NCBI GenBank assembly: GCA_027296025.1
Contig: JAPUJU010000233.1
Span: 1 to 6,079 of the forward strand
Source: a bacterium
GTDB lineage: Bacteria > Krumholzibacteriota > Krumholzibacteriia > WVZY01
Length of the DNA stretch: 6,079 nt
Direction: 5' to 3'
The notes under the pieces are model-generated. The model was not told the DNA's origin. It did no database searches and saw only the letters and a program-made list of their open reading frames with translations. Positions 1 to 5,934 of this stretch are shown here, piece after piece; within the stretch, counting starts at the first letter, position 1; each line of letters starts with the position of its first letter. Position numbers and translations under genes: made by a program.

Positions 1-1278
1 CTGGTCGCTGTTCGGGAATGGGGGATTCGGACCAATCCGTTGGCACGGCGATGTCGGACGGGAGACGATGTCGCCGCGTTCTACGATGAGCTTTTGAAAG
101 GGCGCAGCAAGGTGCCGTACGAAATGGACGGGGTCGTGATCAAGGCGAACAGATTCGACGTGCAGCGTAAAGCCGGCGTTCGTTCGCGATCACCCCGGTG
201 GGCGATTGCGTGGAAGTTCCCCGCGGAGGAAGAGAAAACGCGAATCCTCGGCATCGACATCCAGATCGGGCGCACCGGTGCGTTGACTCCCGTGGCGCGG
301 CTCGAACCGGTGGTGGTCCGAGGTGTAACCGTGTCCAACGCCACACTGCACAACGAGGACGAGATTCGAAAGAAGGGTGTGCTCGTCGGGGACTGGGTGT
401 TCGTCCGGCGGGCGGGTGACGTGATCCCCGAAGTCGTCGCGCCGATTCCGGACCTGCGGACCGGCGAAGAGACCGAGTTTGTGATGCCCGCGCACTGCCC
501 GGTCTGCAACACGAAGGTCGTTCGGCCCGAGGGCGAGGCCGTGACGCGTTGCCCCAATCTCGAATGTCCGGCACAGGTGAAGGAGCGGATTCGGCATTTT
601 GCCTCTCGCGATGCCATGGACATCGAGGGGATGGGAGAGAAACTCGTCGAGCAGCTCGTTGAGGAAGGGCTCGTCGGGAACCCCGCAGACCTGTACGGCC
701 TTCGCATCGATGACCTGATTCCGCTCGAGAGATTGGCGGAGAAATCCGCCGAGAACGTCATTGCTGGAATCGAGCGATCGAAGCAGACGACCCTTCCCAG
801 GTTGCTTTACGCGTTGGGTATCCGCAACGTAGGGACCACCGTGTCCGATGTGGTGAGCGAACACTTTCCACGCATCGAAACGCTGGCGAAAGCCTCGATC
901 GAGGAGATCTCGAATATCGACGGTGTCGGGCCAGTGATTGCCAGGGAGATCAAACGTTTCTTCGACGATTCCCAAAACGCAAAGATGGTCGAGAAAATCA
1001 TAAAAGCGGGTGTCACCTGCAAGGAAATCAGACAGAGCCGCACAATGGAGCTCGAAGGCGAGCTGTTCGTTTTCACCGGTTCGCTCGAGACGCTCTCCAG
1101 GACACAGGCGGCCGCGGAGGTCAAGCGGCGGGGAGCAAAGACCACCAGTACCGTGACGAAAAAAACGACGATCGTCGTAGCCGGAGGAAAAGCCGGGTCG
1201 AAGCACGCAAAGGCTGAAAAGCTGGGCATAAAGATCATCGACGAAGCGGCCTTCCTCGAGATGATTCGTGAGCAATAA
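1..1278 (+). CDS. ligA: NAD-dependent DNA ligase LigA, C-terminal part (5' end outside window)
   Basis: LigA seals nicks in duplex DNA using NAD+, joining Okazaki fragments and finishing excision repair in the cytoplasm. The frame is open from base 1, so the real start lies upstream; the TTG at 40 is only an internal codon. About 425 codons are visible of a family length near 670, so the Ia domain and the adenylated lysine (KxDG) are missing. Visible in order (fragment numbering): the end of the adenylation domain with DGVVIK (43-48); the OB fold with GRTGALTPVARLEP; a four-cysteine zinc finger at C166, C169, C184 and C189 (CPVC...CPNLEC); helix-hairpin-helix repeats including ALGIRNVG and NIDGVGPVIA; and a terminal BRCT domain beginning near base 1051 (LFVFTGSL, then AGSKHAKAEKLGI). 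Resemblance to E. coli LigA is continuous, with no frameshift. Transcription converges on the downstream ppiA-like gene. Confidence 0.97.
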   Translation: MVAVREWGIRTNPLARRCRTGDDVAAFYDELLKGRSKVPYEMDGVVIKANRFDVQRKAGVRSRSPRWAIAWKFPAEEEKTRILGIDIQIGRTGALTPVARLEPVVVRGVTVSNATLHNEDEIRKKGVLVGDWVFVRRAGDVIPEVVAPIPDLRTGEETEFVMPAHCPVCNTKVVRPEGEAVTRCPNLECPAQVKERIRHFASRDAMDIEGMGEKLVEQLVEEGLVGNPADLYGLRIDDLIPLERLAEKSAENVIAGIERSKQTTLPRLLYALGIRNVGTTVSDVVSEHFPRIETLAKASIEEISNIDGVGPVIAREIKRFFDDSQNAKMVEKIIKAGVTCKEIRQSRTMELEGELFVFTGSLETLSRTQAAAEVKRRGAKTTSTVTKKTTIVVAGGKAGSKHAKAEKLGIKIIDEAAFLEMIREQ

Positions 1279-1281
1279 GAA

Positions 1282-1314
1282 ACCCCGCCGATAATCGCAC
1301 CGGCGGGGTCTTTT
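1282..1314. terminator. Bidirectional rho-independent terminator between ligA and ppiA
   Basis: A perfect 9-bp GC-rich stem (ACCCCGCCG at 1282-1290, CGGCGGGGT at 1301-1309) encloses a 10-nt loop. It is followed on the + strand by CTTTTC, and on the - strand by TTCTTA straight after the stem. It starts 3 nt after the ligA stop and lies about 20 nt beyond the stop of the opposing gene, so it probably ends both converging transcripts. Confidence 0.88.
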
Positions 1315-1334
1315 CAGGCATCAGGCCTAATCTG

Positions 1335-1973
1335 TCAGCCTTCTTTTTTGTCTGTCTTCACGGCCTTCTTTATGTCTTTCCGATACGCCTTATAGATGAC
1401 GACGGGAGTCGTCGGTACATCGCCCATGCCGTTCTTCGTGGCCGTCTGCACCCTACGAATCTCGTCGACCACATCCATCCCTTCGATGACCTGACCAAAT
1501 ACCGCATAGCCGAACTTGTTCGGGCCCCGATAGTCGAGAGAGGCGTTATCCTTTACATTGATGAAGAACTGCGAGGTGGCGCTGTTGATCGCGGCCGTAC
1601 GTGCCATTGCGATCGTGCCGCGCTTGTTCGACAGGCCGTTATCCGCTTCGTTCTCGATCTTCGGATGCCCGCTCTTCTTGACCATGTCCTTGGTGAAGCC
1701 GCCGCCCTGAATCATGAAATTGGCAATCACGCGGTGGAAGATAAGCCCGTTATAGAACTTTTCATCGACGTAGGTCATGAAGTTGTCTGTCGAAACCGGT
1801 GCCTTCTTCGCGTCGAGCTCGATAACGAAATCACCCATTGACGTTTCCATTACGACGATGGGGTTCTCTCCGGCTTCGGCCGGTCCGCAGGCCACACTAA
1901 ATGCTCCCAGGCACGCCGCGACGACGAGCGATGCCACGGCGAGCCGCGCGGGGGTTCGAAAACCGTTCAACAT
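1335..1973 (-). CDS. ppiA: Exported cyclophilin-type peptidyl-prolyl cis-trans isomerase (PpiA-like)
   Basis: Catalyses cis-trans isomerisation of X-Pro bonds and assists protein folding, here outside the cytoplasm. The 212-residue product starts with a signal sequence: arginines at 6 and 10, then a hydrophobic stretch at 11-28. Likely cleavage is after AEA at 32-34, or it could be lipidated at C21 or C29. The cyclophilin domain spans about 38-198. Diagnostic motifs are FHRVI (79-83, with catalytic R81), FMIQGG (86-91), NEADNGL (108-114), GTIAMART (119-126), SATSQFFIN (131-139) and FGYAVFG (154-160), all close to E. coli PpiA. A lysine-rich tail (about 199-210) follows the domain. The start is well supported: AGGAGG lies 6 nt before the ATG. 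It has its own promoter at 2077-2105, is the third - strand gene in a row, and ends at the shared terminator with ligA. Confidence 0.95.
   Translation of the reverse strand: MLNGFRTPARLAVASLVVAACLGAFSVACGPAEAGENPIVVMETSMGDFVIELDAKKAPVSTDNFMTYVDEKFYNGLIFHRVIANFMIQGGGFTKDMVKKSGHPKIENEADNGLSNKRGTIAMARTAAINSATSQFFINVKDNASLDYRGPNKFGYAVFGQVIEGMDVVDEIRRVQTATKNGMGDVPTTPVVIYKAYRKDIKKAVKTDKKEG
1872..1973 (-). other. Sec signal sequence of the PpiA-like protein
   Basis: Residues 1-34 have a short positive n-region (R6, R10), a hydrophobic core of Ala, Val and Leu, and an AEA signal-peptidase-I-type site just before GENP. Two cysteines complicate this. VAAC ending at C21 fits a lipobox but sits early within the core. 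SVAC ending at C29 lies at the end of the core but has Ser at -3. Periplasmic location is sure; lipid anchoring is open. Confidence 0.75.
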
Positions 1974-2040
1974 GGATGTCCTCCTGAAAGGGGATCGTGA
2001 GGAGTATCATTCAAATCTCTGCGATGTTTTTCAAAGAGCG

Positions 2041-2073
2041 GCGGTCGCCCTCGCGGACAGCCCCGCCGACCGC
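2041..2073. promoter_or_regulatory. Inverted repeat at the predicted start point of ppiA transcription
   Basis: The arms GCGGTCG (2041-2047) and CGACCGC (2067-2073) are perfect 7-bp complements around 19 nt. On the - strand a smaller inner hairpin, GCGG...CCGC, can form inside. The outer arm begins 3 nt beyond the -10 box of the predicted ppiA promoter, so the repeat covers +1. It could be an operator or a 5'-end stem-loop of the mRNA; no T-run follows, so it is not a terminator. Confidence 0.4.
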
Positions 2074-2076
2074 AAT

Positions 2077-2105
2077 AATGTAACGAATTGAACGAAGTGC
2101 GTCAA
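2077..2105 (-). promoter_or_regulatory. Sigma70-like promoter of ppiA
   Basis: Read on the - strand, TTGACG (2100-2105, 5 of 6 consensus bases) is separated by 17 nt from TACATT (2077-2082, 4 of 6). Start is predicted near 2070, giving a leader of about 97 nt before the ppiA ATG. It lies in the 150-nt gap after the glycosyltransferase stop. I saw no good terminator in that gap, so read-through from the upstream operon is also possible. Confidence 0.6.
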
Positions 2106-2123
2106 CGGCTTTTGCGGCGCCCA

Positions 2124-3365
2124 CTACACGTAATCATCATAGAATGAAAGGGTTTGTTCCGCGATACTCTCCCACGAAAAGGACTTCTGGATAAGGTCGT
2201 ACCCGGCACCGGCGAGCTTGCCGGCCAGGCCGTTATCGATGAGAACCCGAAGGATTGCCCCGCCCAGCTGTTCCGGTACCGACGGATCGACGAGCAGGCT
2301 GTCCACGCCGTCGGTCAGCGCGTGTCGGATGCCGCCGAGCGCAGTCGCCACAACCGGCGTTCGGCACGCCATCGCTTCGAGCACCGTCATGCCGAACGGC
2401 TCGTACTTCGACGGCAATACGAAAAGCCGCGTCTGCCGGTAGTACGCATCGAGAAGCTCATCGGGCACGTAGCCCGTGAAGGTCACGCGGTCGGACAAGT
2501 CCAATTCGTCTACGATATCGGTCAGGTGTTTCTTTACTTCGACCTCGTGCTCTTTCGGATTCCTGGACCCTCCGCCGATAACGAGATGGGACGTCGTCTC
2601 ATCCTTGATGCGTCCGAACGCCCGGATCAGGTAGTCGAGCCCCTTGTTCGAATCGATCCGGCTCAACGCGAATACAAAATCACCGGGCACATCCAGTTTG
2701 CGATTCGTCTCGCCGTCCGCGAGCGGACGAAAGCGCTTCGTGTCGACACCCGGCGGAATAATGACGAGGTCCGGGCTCTCGAAATCGTAGAGCCTTTTGT
2801 ATGTATCGTGACCGTCGGCCGTCGTTACAGTTTGCGCGGTGGCGTTTTCAAATATCTTGTTTTCCCACTCGATGCGCTGGGAGAAGTTGAAGAGTTTCTC
2901 CATCTTTGCCGGATCGCCGCCCATCTGTTCTTTCTTCCACGCCCCGAGCGAGTGTGCGGTAAAGAAGAACGGCAGACCGAGACGCTTCGAGAGGTTCATT
3001 CCCGAGTACCCGGCGTCCCAGTAGTGCGCGTGAACCAGATCGTAGTCGAGCTTGTTGGCCGCGATGTATTCGGCCATGTTGTCCGTCAACTCGTCCAGGT
3101 ACGGGAAAAGGTCTTCCTTCCGGATGAACTCGTCGGTTCCGAATGGAATACGGACGATACGGACATCCGATGTGACCGGATCGACCTGCGAGCGGTCGCC
3201 GAAGCGGCGCGTGTAGATGTCGACTTCGATGCCGTGCTCGGCGAGGTGCTTCGACAACTCGAGAACGTACGTTACCTGCCCACCCGTGTCCGTTGCACCC
3301 AGAATCGGCTCGGGGTCGAAGTAGCCGTGGACGCTCATCATACACATCCGTTTGATTTTTGACAC
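2124..3365 (-). CDS. GT4-family glycosyltransferase, sucrose-phosphate-synthase-like
   Basis: A retaining GT-B glycosyltransferase that should move a sugar from a nucleotide-sugar donor to an acceptor in the cytoplasm. I place the start at GTG 3365 (413 residues): GGAGAG overlaps the end of the upstream kinase about 7 nt before it, whereas a longer open frame reaching 3488 would run deep inside the kinase. The N-terminal Rossmann domain carries GATDTGGQVTYVLELSKHL (23-41), HAHYWDAGY (112-120) and FTAHSLGAWK (135-144), the pattern seen in sucrose synthase and sucrose-phosphate synthase. The C-terminal domain has IIPPGVD (202-208), SRIDSNKGLDYL (235-246, donor-phosphate R236 and K241) and the EX7E motif E322-E330 in YEPFGMTVLEAM. 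Donor and acceptor cannot be told from sequence; sucrose-6-phosphate, mannosylfructose-phosphate or a related glycoside are candidates. No sugar-phosphate phosphatase domain is fused to it. Confidence 0.9.
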   Translation of the reverse strand: MSKIKRMCMMSVHGYFDPEPILGATDTGGQVTYVLELSKHLAEHGIEVDIYTRRFGDRSQVDPVTSDVRIVRIPFGTDEFIRKEDLFPYLDELTDNMAEYIAANKLDYDLVHAHYWDAGYSGMNLSKRLGLPFFFTAHSLGAWKKEQMGGDPAKMEKLFNFSQRIEWENKIFENATAQTVTTADGHDTYKRLYDFESPDLVIIPPGVDTKRFRPLADGETNRKLDVPGDFVFALSRIDSNKGLDYLIRAFGRIKDETTSHLVIGGGSRNPKEHEVEVKKHLTDIVDELDLSDRVTFTGYVPDELLDAYYRQTRLFVLPSKYEPFGMTVLEAMACRTPVVATALGGIRHALTDGVDSLLVDPSVPEQLGGAILRVLIDNGLAGKLAGAGYDLIQKSFSWESIAEQTLSFYDDYV

Positions 3366-3369
3366 GCGT

Positions 3370-4026
3370 TTACTCTCCGCCCTTACCCTTCGTGATCTCG
3401 GTAACCGACCAGTCCTTGTTGACGATGATCGCGGCGAATGATTTGTGTTTGGAAATGATTTTGTGCTCGATGTAGAGAACCTCGTCATAGAACGAACTAT
3501 CCTCTTCGCGAGCGCGTTCCTTGCGGTGCTCGCGGGTATCGTCGAAGTTCCGGTCGATGAACACTCGGACGTCGCTGTGTTGGAGGAGCGTTGTGTAGGT
3601 GCCCTCTGCGATTGCCACCTCGTATTCTTTCGGGTCCATCGTTTCGAAGCCGATTTCGTCCTTTTCGTAGTCGACGAGCGGTTTACGAAGAGTCTTCTTC
3701 GGCATGCGCTTGAACGTGCGCAGATTTTCGTCGAGAGTCGTGAGGTTCACCTCGCTGATTCCCACGCGCTTGATGCTTCTCCTGCGGTTCTTTTCGTTGG
3801 TCTTTGGCGGAAGGTGAAAATAGTCATCCTGGTGAAAGATGTAGGTCCGCCTGCCGTCCGCTTCGAAAAGACCCTTGAGCTCAACGGCGGTCTCGGACTT
3901 GCCGCTGCCGGATTCGCCTGCGATCGTTATCGTCAGGCGATCACGGCCGGACCGCTTCACGATCGCATGAATAGCCTCTGCAGCCGCGGTATGGTGCGCT
4001 TTCGGGATGATTTTGTCACCGATCAT
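3370..4026 (-). CDS. Uridine-kinase/phosphoribulokinase-like P-loop kinase
   Basis: A 218-residue P-loop kinase that should transfer the ATP gamma-phosphate to a small hydroxylated substrate such as a nucleoside or sugar. Visible features are Walker A GESGSGKS (37-44) after the beta strand LTITIA; HQDDYF (65-70), the DDY-type substrate/catalytic motif of the uridine kinase and phosphoribulokinase group; EGTYTTLL (141-148), the Walker-B-equivalent region; and a charged lid (about 161-179) rich in Arg and Glu. The region IEHKIISKHKSFAAIIVNKDW (186-206) ends the fold. Length matches uridine kinases, but the middle segment (71-130) is unlike classical Udk, so I give no symbol. The ATG is preceded by a weak GAGG about 10 nt upstream. 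The stop lies 4 nt before the glycosyltransferase start, so the two are probably cotranscribed and translationally coupled. It may phosphorylate the sugar acceptor or feed nucleotide-sugar supply; this is inference from context. Confidence 0.8.
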   Translation of the reverse strand: MIGDKIIPKAHHTAAAEAIHAIVKRSGRDRLTITIAGESGSGKSETAVELKGLFEADGRRTYIFHQDDYFHLPPKTNEKNRRRSIKRVGISEVNLTTLDENLRTFKRMPKKTLRKPLVDYEKDEIGFETMDPKEYEVAIAEGTYTTLLQHSDVRVFIDRNFDDTREHRKERAREEDSSFYDEVLYIEHKIISKHKSFAAIIVNKDWSVTEITKGKGGE

Positions 4027-4073
4027 GTGTCACTCGCCTCAATATGTGTAAGAATTCGTACCAAGAAGACGAA

Positions 4074-4087
4074 AAGAGTATACTCTT
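4074..4087. promoter_or_regulatory. Perfect 14-bp palindrome in the divergent promoter region
   Basis: AAGAGTATACTCTT equals its own reverse complement and occupies the divergent gap between the kinase and membrane-protein genes. It contains the candidate -10 of the kinase promoter and touches the candidate -35 of the opposite promoter. That is where an operator for a dimeric regulator would be expected. No regulator gene is present in the window. Confidence 0.4.
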
Positions 4088-4104
4088 GAAAAAGGTCAGC
4101 ACAA
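4077..4104 (-). promoter_or_regulatory. Candidate promoter of the kinase-glycosyltransferase operon
   Basis: On the - strand TTGTGC (4099-4104) lies 16 nt from TATACT (4077-4082, 5 of 6 consensus bases). Start would be near 4070 with a leader of about 44 nt to the kinase ATG. The -35 match is poor (3 of 6). The -10 sits inside a 14-bp palindrome and the element overlaps a promoter reading the other way. Confidence 0.4.
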
Positions 4105-4114
4105 CACTCAAAAT
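4086..4114 (+). promoter_or_regulatory. Candidate promoter of the six-helix membrane protein gene
   Basis: TTGAAA (4086-4091) is followed after 17 nt by CAAAAT (4109-4114, 4 of 6 consensus bases). Predicted start is near 4121, about 13 nt before the Shine-Dalgarno sequence. An alternative -10, TATACT at 4079-4084, also exists on this strand but lacks a good -35. Confidence 0.4.
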
Positions 4115-4145
4115 AAGCGCGTCGACAATGGCCAAGGAGGAAGCG

Positions 4146-4739
4146 ATGCGGTCCGTTCAAAGTCCGAAAGCGCTGGGGATTTTCCTGATCGCGCTCGGCG
4201 TTTTGTTCCTGCTCCTGAACAACGGGCTTCTGTGGTTTGGCTGGGAAGTGGTCTGGCCGATTTTCCCGCTGCTCATCGGGCTCTTTTTGCTGAAGGTGTT
4301 CGTAGGACGCCGCAAGCCACGCCAGCTGTTCACCGGCATTTTCTTTCTCCTTCTCAGCCTGTTCTTCTTTGGCTTTACCCTCGGGATTTTCCCCTGGGAA
4401 AAGATGTCAGCCCTCTGGCCTACATTCCCCCTTGTTCTCGGTGTGTCGCTCCTGGCGCTCGCCGCAGTGGACCGTCATACCAGTTCCGCTCTCGTTGTCG
4501 GGCTGGCGCTGATTCTCTTCTCGGTGCTCGCCTACATGTCGGCGGGCGGTGCCATTCGGCCGCGAATTTCAGAACCGATGTCGCGGCTATGGCCGCTTGT
4601 CCTCGTAGGTGCCGGTGCACTTGTCTTTCTTCGCGCGCGCAATGAAGCCGCGGAGGCGCGCGCAACGTTGACAGAGGTTGCCGAGCCTGGCCCACCCGAT
4701 CCCGCGCCGGCTCCCGGGAGCACAAAAGACTCTCCGTAA
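4146..4739 (+). CDS. Six-helix membrane protein with three LiaI/LiaF-like (DUF5668-like) repeats
   Basis: An inner-membrane protein of 197 residues with unknown activity. I start it at ATG 4146 because AAGGAGG (4134-4140) ends 5 nt before it; the upstream ATGs at 4044 and 4128 lack a ribosome site. Six hydrophobic segments are visible at about 9-27, 34-53, 60-80, 89-107, 113-131 and 147-163. They form three helix pairs, and each second helix opens with a Trp-Pro signature: WPIFPLLIG (37-45), WPTFPLVLG (91-99) and WPLVLVGAG (149-157). This resembles the LiaI/LiaF-like transmembrane module (DUF5668). Positively charged GRRKPR (54-59) follows helix 2. The C-terminal tail (about 163-197) is hydrophilic, with an acidic and alanine-rich part then a Pro-rich stretch, PGPPDPAPAPG. 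LiaF proteins usually add a C-terminal soluble domain, which is absent here. The gene diverges from the kinase operon and converges on the polyprenyl synthase gene. Confidence 0.8.
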   Translation: MRSVQSPKALGIFLIALGVLFLLLNNGLLWFGWEVVWPIFPLLIGLFLLKVFVGRRKPRQLFTGIFFLLLSLFFFGFTLGIFPWEKMSALWPTFPLVLGVSLLALAAVDRHTSSALVVGLALILFSVLAYMSAGGAIRPRISEPMSRLWPLVLVGAGALVFLRARNEAAEARATLTEVAEPGPPDPAPAPGSTKDSP

Positions 4740-4801
4740 ACGCGGCTCGACAAGTCGAAGTTCACATCAGTTGTATCTTTGTGGATAGCTGCCGGGCCGC
4801 C

Positions 4802-5821
4802 TCAGGCGCTTGCGGCATCGAACTTCACGAAATCCGTAAGCTGGGCGTCGGTGTAGGCCTTCAAGTCGCGGATGATCATTTCGAGATAGCCGCGGGACTC
4901 GGTGTCGTCGAATCGCTCGAGCGTATGGCCGGCCTGATTCAGGTGCGCAAGAATCTCATGGTGCGCGTACTCGATCCCTCCGTGGTCCCGGCACGCGGCG
5001 ACGATCTGCTGTTCGTCCGCCGGTGTGAATTCACCGCGCCGAATGATCTCGACCAGATTATCACGATGACCGTCCTCGAGAGTTCTCAGCGCTCGAATCA
5101 TAGGCAGGGCGAGGTACCCGTTCTTCAGGTCGCAGTCCATCGTGCCGTTGGGCAGCTCGATCATGTCGTCCAGGTCGTCGATCATCTGAAAGGCCATACC
5201 CAGGTTCCACCCGAAGTGCCCGATCACGTCGACGTACTCGGAGTTCTGACTCATTGCTCCGACCTTGCAGGCAAGTGAAAAGAGCGATGCGCTCTTTTCG
5301 GAAATAATCTCGCGGTAGACGGCCTCGCTGATGTCGAAGTCGAACTTGTGTGTGGTTTCCCGGCTTTCGCCTCGAACGAGGACGCGGATCGTGCGCAGGA
5401 ACTCCGGCATTGTCTGTGTCAGCCCGCTCCTGTTCACCAGAAGTAGTGCCTCTGCCAGGACGTAATCACCGGCCAGAACGGCGACGTAGTTGCCGTACTT
5501 AATGCGCGCGCTGAGGTTCGTGCGCCGGTTGTCGACCTCGTCGATCACATCATCGTGAAAGAGTGTGGCTAGATGGATGAGCTCCACGGCGGCTGCGAGA
5601 TCGATGAGTTTGTCGTCAGCCTCATCGATGGATTTGCCCCCCGGGACCATCGATGAGAGGATCATCAGGGCTGGCCGCAGGCGCTTGCCACCGTTCCTGA
5701 AGCTTTCGGCCGCGATTTTCGCCTCGCGGAGAGTGCCCGACTCAAGCGTTTCGAGCACGGTCCGATTGCAGCGCTCGATGACACCTTTCACAGATTCATA
5801 TTTTCGAAGCACGTGGAGCAT
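4802..5821 (-). CDS. Trans-polyprenyl diphosphate synthase (IspB/HepT-like)
   Basis: Extends an allylic diphosphate by successive condensation with isopentenyl diphosphate, giving the isoprenoid chain of quinones or another polyprenol. The 339-residue product is close to the usual 320-340. Motifs: GGKRLRP (44-50, IPP binding), the first Asp-rich motif DDVID (90-94) followed by RR (99-100), KSASLF (177-182) and the second Asp-rich motif DDLDD (215-219) in FQMIDDLDD. The residue five before D90 is Ala, inside HLATLFHDD, as in long-chain enzymes such as IspB, which suggests a C30-C50 product. After the second motif the usual GK...GxDL...GK is replaced by NGTMDCDLKNGYLALP, so two normally conserved lysines are missing. 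The ATG has an in-frame TGA 9 nt upstream, so it cannot extend; no good Shine-Dalgarno is seen (AGGG lies 13 nt away). Product length and the ispB/hepT choice are inference. Confidence 0.92.
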   Translation of the reverse strand: MLHVLRKYESVKGVIERCNRTVLETLESGTLREAKIAAESFRNGGKRLRPALMILSSMVPGGKSIDEADDKLIDLAAAVELIHLATLFHDDVIDEVDNRRTNLSARIKYGNYVAVLAGDYVLAEALLLVNRSGLTQTMPEFLRTIRVLVRGESRETTHKFDFDISEAVYREIISEKSASLFSLACKVGAMSQNSEYVDVIGHFGWNLGMAFQMIDDLDDMIELPNGTMDCDLKNGYLALPMIRALRTLEDGHRDNLVEIIRRGEFTPADEQQIVAACRDHGGIEYAHHEILAHLNQAGHTLERFDDTESRGYLEMIIRDLKAYTDAQLTDFVKFDAASA

Positions 5822-5844
5822 GAAATGTCAGAGACCCTGATATC

Positions 5845-5875
5845 GCGACTCACGGCCACGCCGGTGCCGAGTCGC
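5845..5875. promoter_or_regulatory. Inverted repeat in the leader of the polyprenyl synthase gene
   Basis: GCGACTC (5845-5851) and GAGTCGC (5869-5875) are perfect 7-bp complements. The 17 nt between them can add GGC/GCC pairs after a 2-nt bulge. The hairpin would sit in the predicted mRNA leader, ending 23 nt before the ATG, and no T-run follows. The gene lacks a good ribosome site, so a role in translation is conceivable but not shown. Confidence 0.35.
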
Positions 5876-5910
5876 AATGCCCCTCACCGAATAAAAACCT
5901 CAGATTACAG

Positions 5911-5934
5911 TGATTTCTGAACGTGCAGAAATCA
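5911..5934. promoter_or_regulatory. 9-bp perfect dyad overlapping the -10 and start of the polyprenyl synthase promoter
   Basis: TGATTTCTG (5911-5919) and CAGAAATCA (5926-5934) are exact reverse complements separated by 6 nt. The dyad shares four bases with the predicted -10 box and covers the expected +1. This position is typical of a repressor operator. It is not the CIRCE element, and I do not recognise the regulator. Confidence 0.5.

Noticed and set aside
190..1275. A 361-codon open frame on the - strand antisense to ligA
   Set aside because: It lies wholly within the well-conserved ligA and shows no family motifs.
2154..3362. A 402-codon open frame on the + strand antisense to the glycosyltransferase gene
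   Set aside because: It is a mirror of the GC-biased codons of a clear GT4 gene; its translation has no recognisable motif and no ribosome site.
3366..3488. N-terminal extension of the glycosyltransferase frame into the kinase gene
   Set aside because: The extra residues are Ser/Arg-rich and unlike the family, they overlap conserved kinase coding sequence, and a GTG with a ribosome site fits at 3365.
4044..4145. Earlier starts for the membrane protein at 4044 and 4128
   Set aside because: Neither has a Shine-Dalgarno, 4044 precedes the candidate promoter, and AAGGAGG is ideally placed for ATG 4146.
4740..4801. Terminator between the convergent membrane-protein and polyprenyl synthase genes
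   Set aside because: Only a short TCGAC-AA-GTCGA repeat (4747-4758) is present, with no adjacent T-run on either strand.
4781..5278. A 165-codon + strand open frame
   Set aside because: It is the antisense shadow of the polyprenyl synthase gene and has no motifs or ribosome site.
5893..5934. An attenuator-like arrangement: TCAGA/TCTGA stem followed by GGTTTTT, competing with the 9-bp dyad
   Set aside because: The 5-bp AT-rich stem is weak, and if the start is near 5924 the left arm of the competing hairpin is not transcribed.
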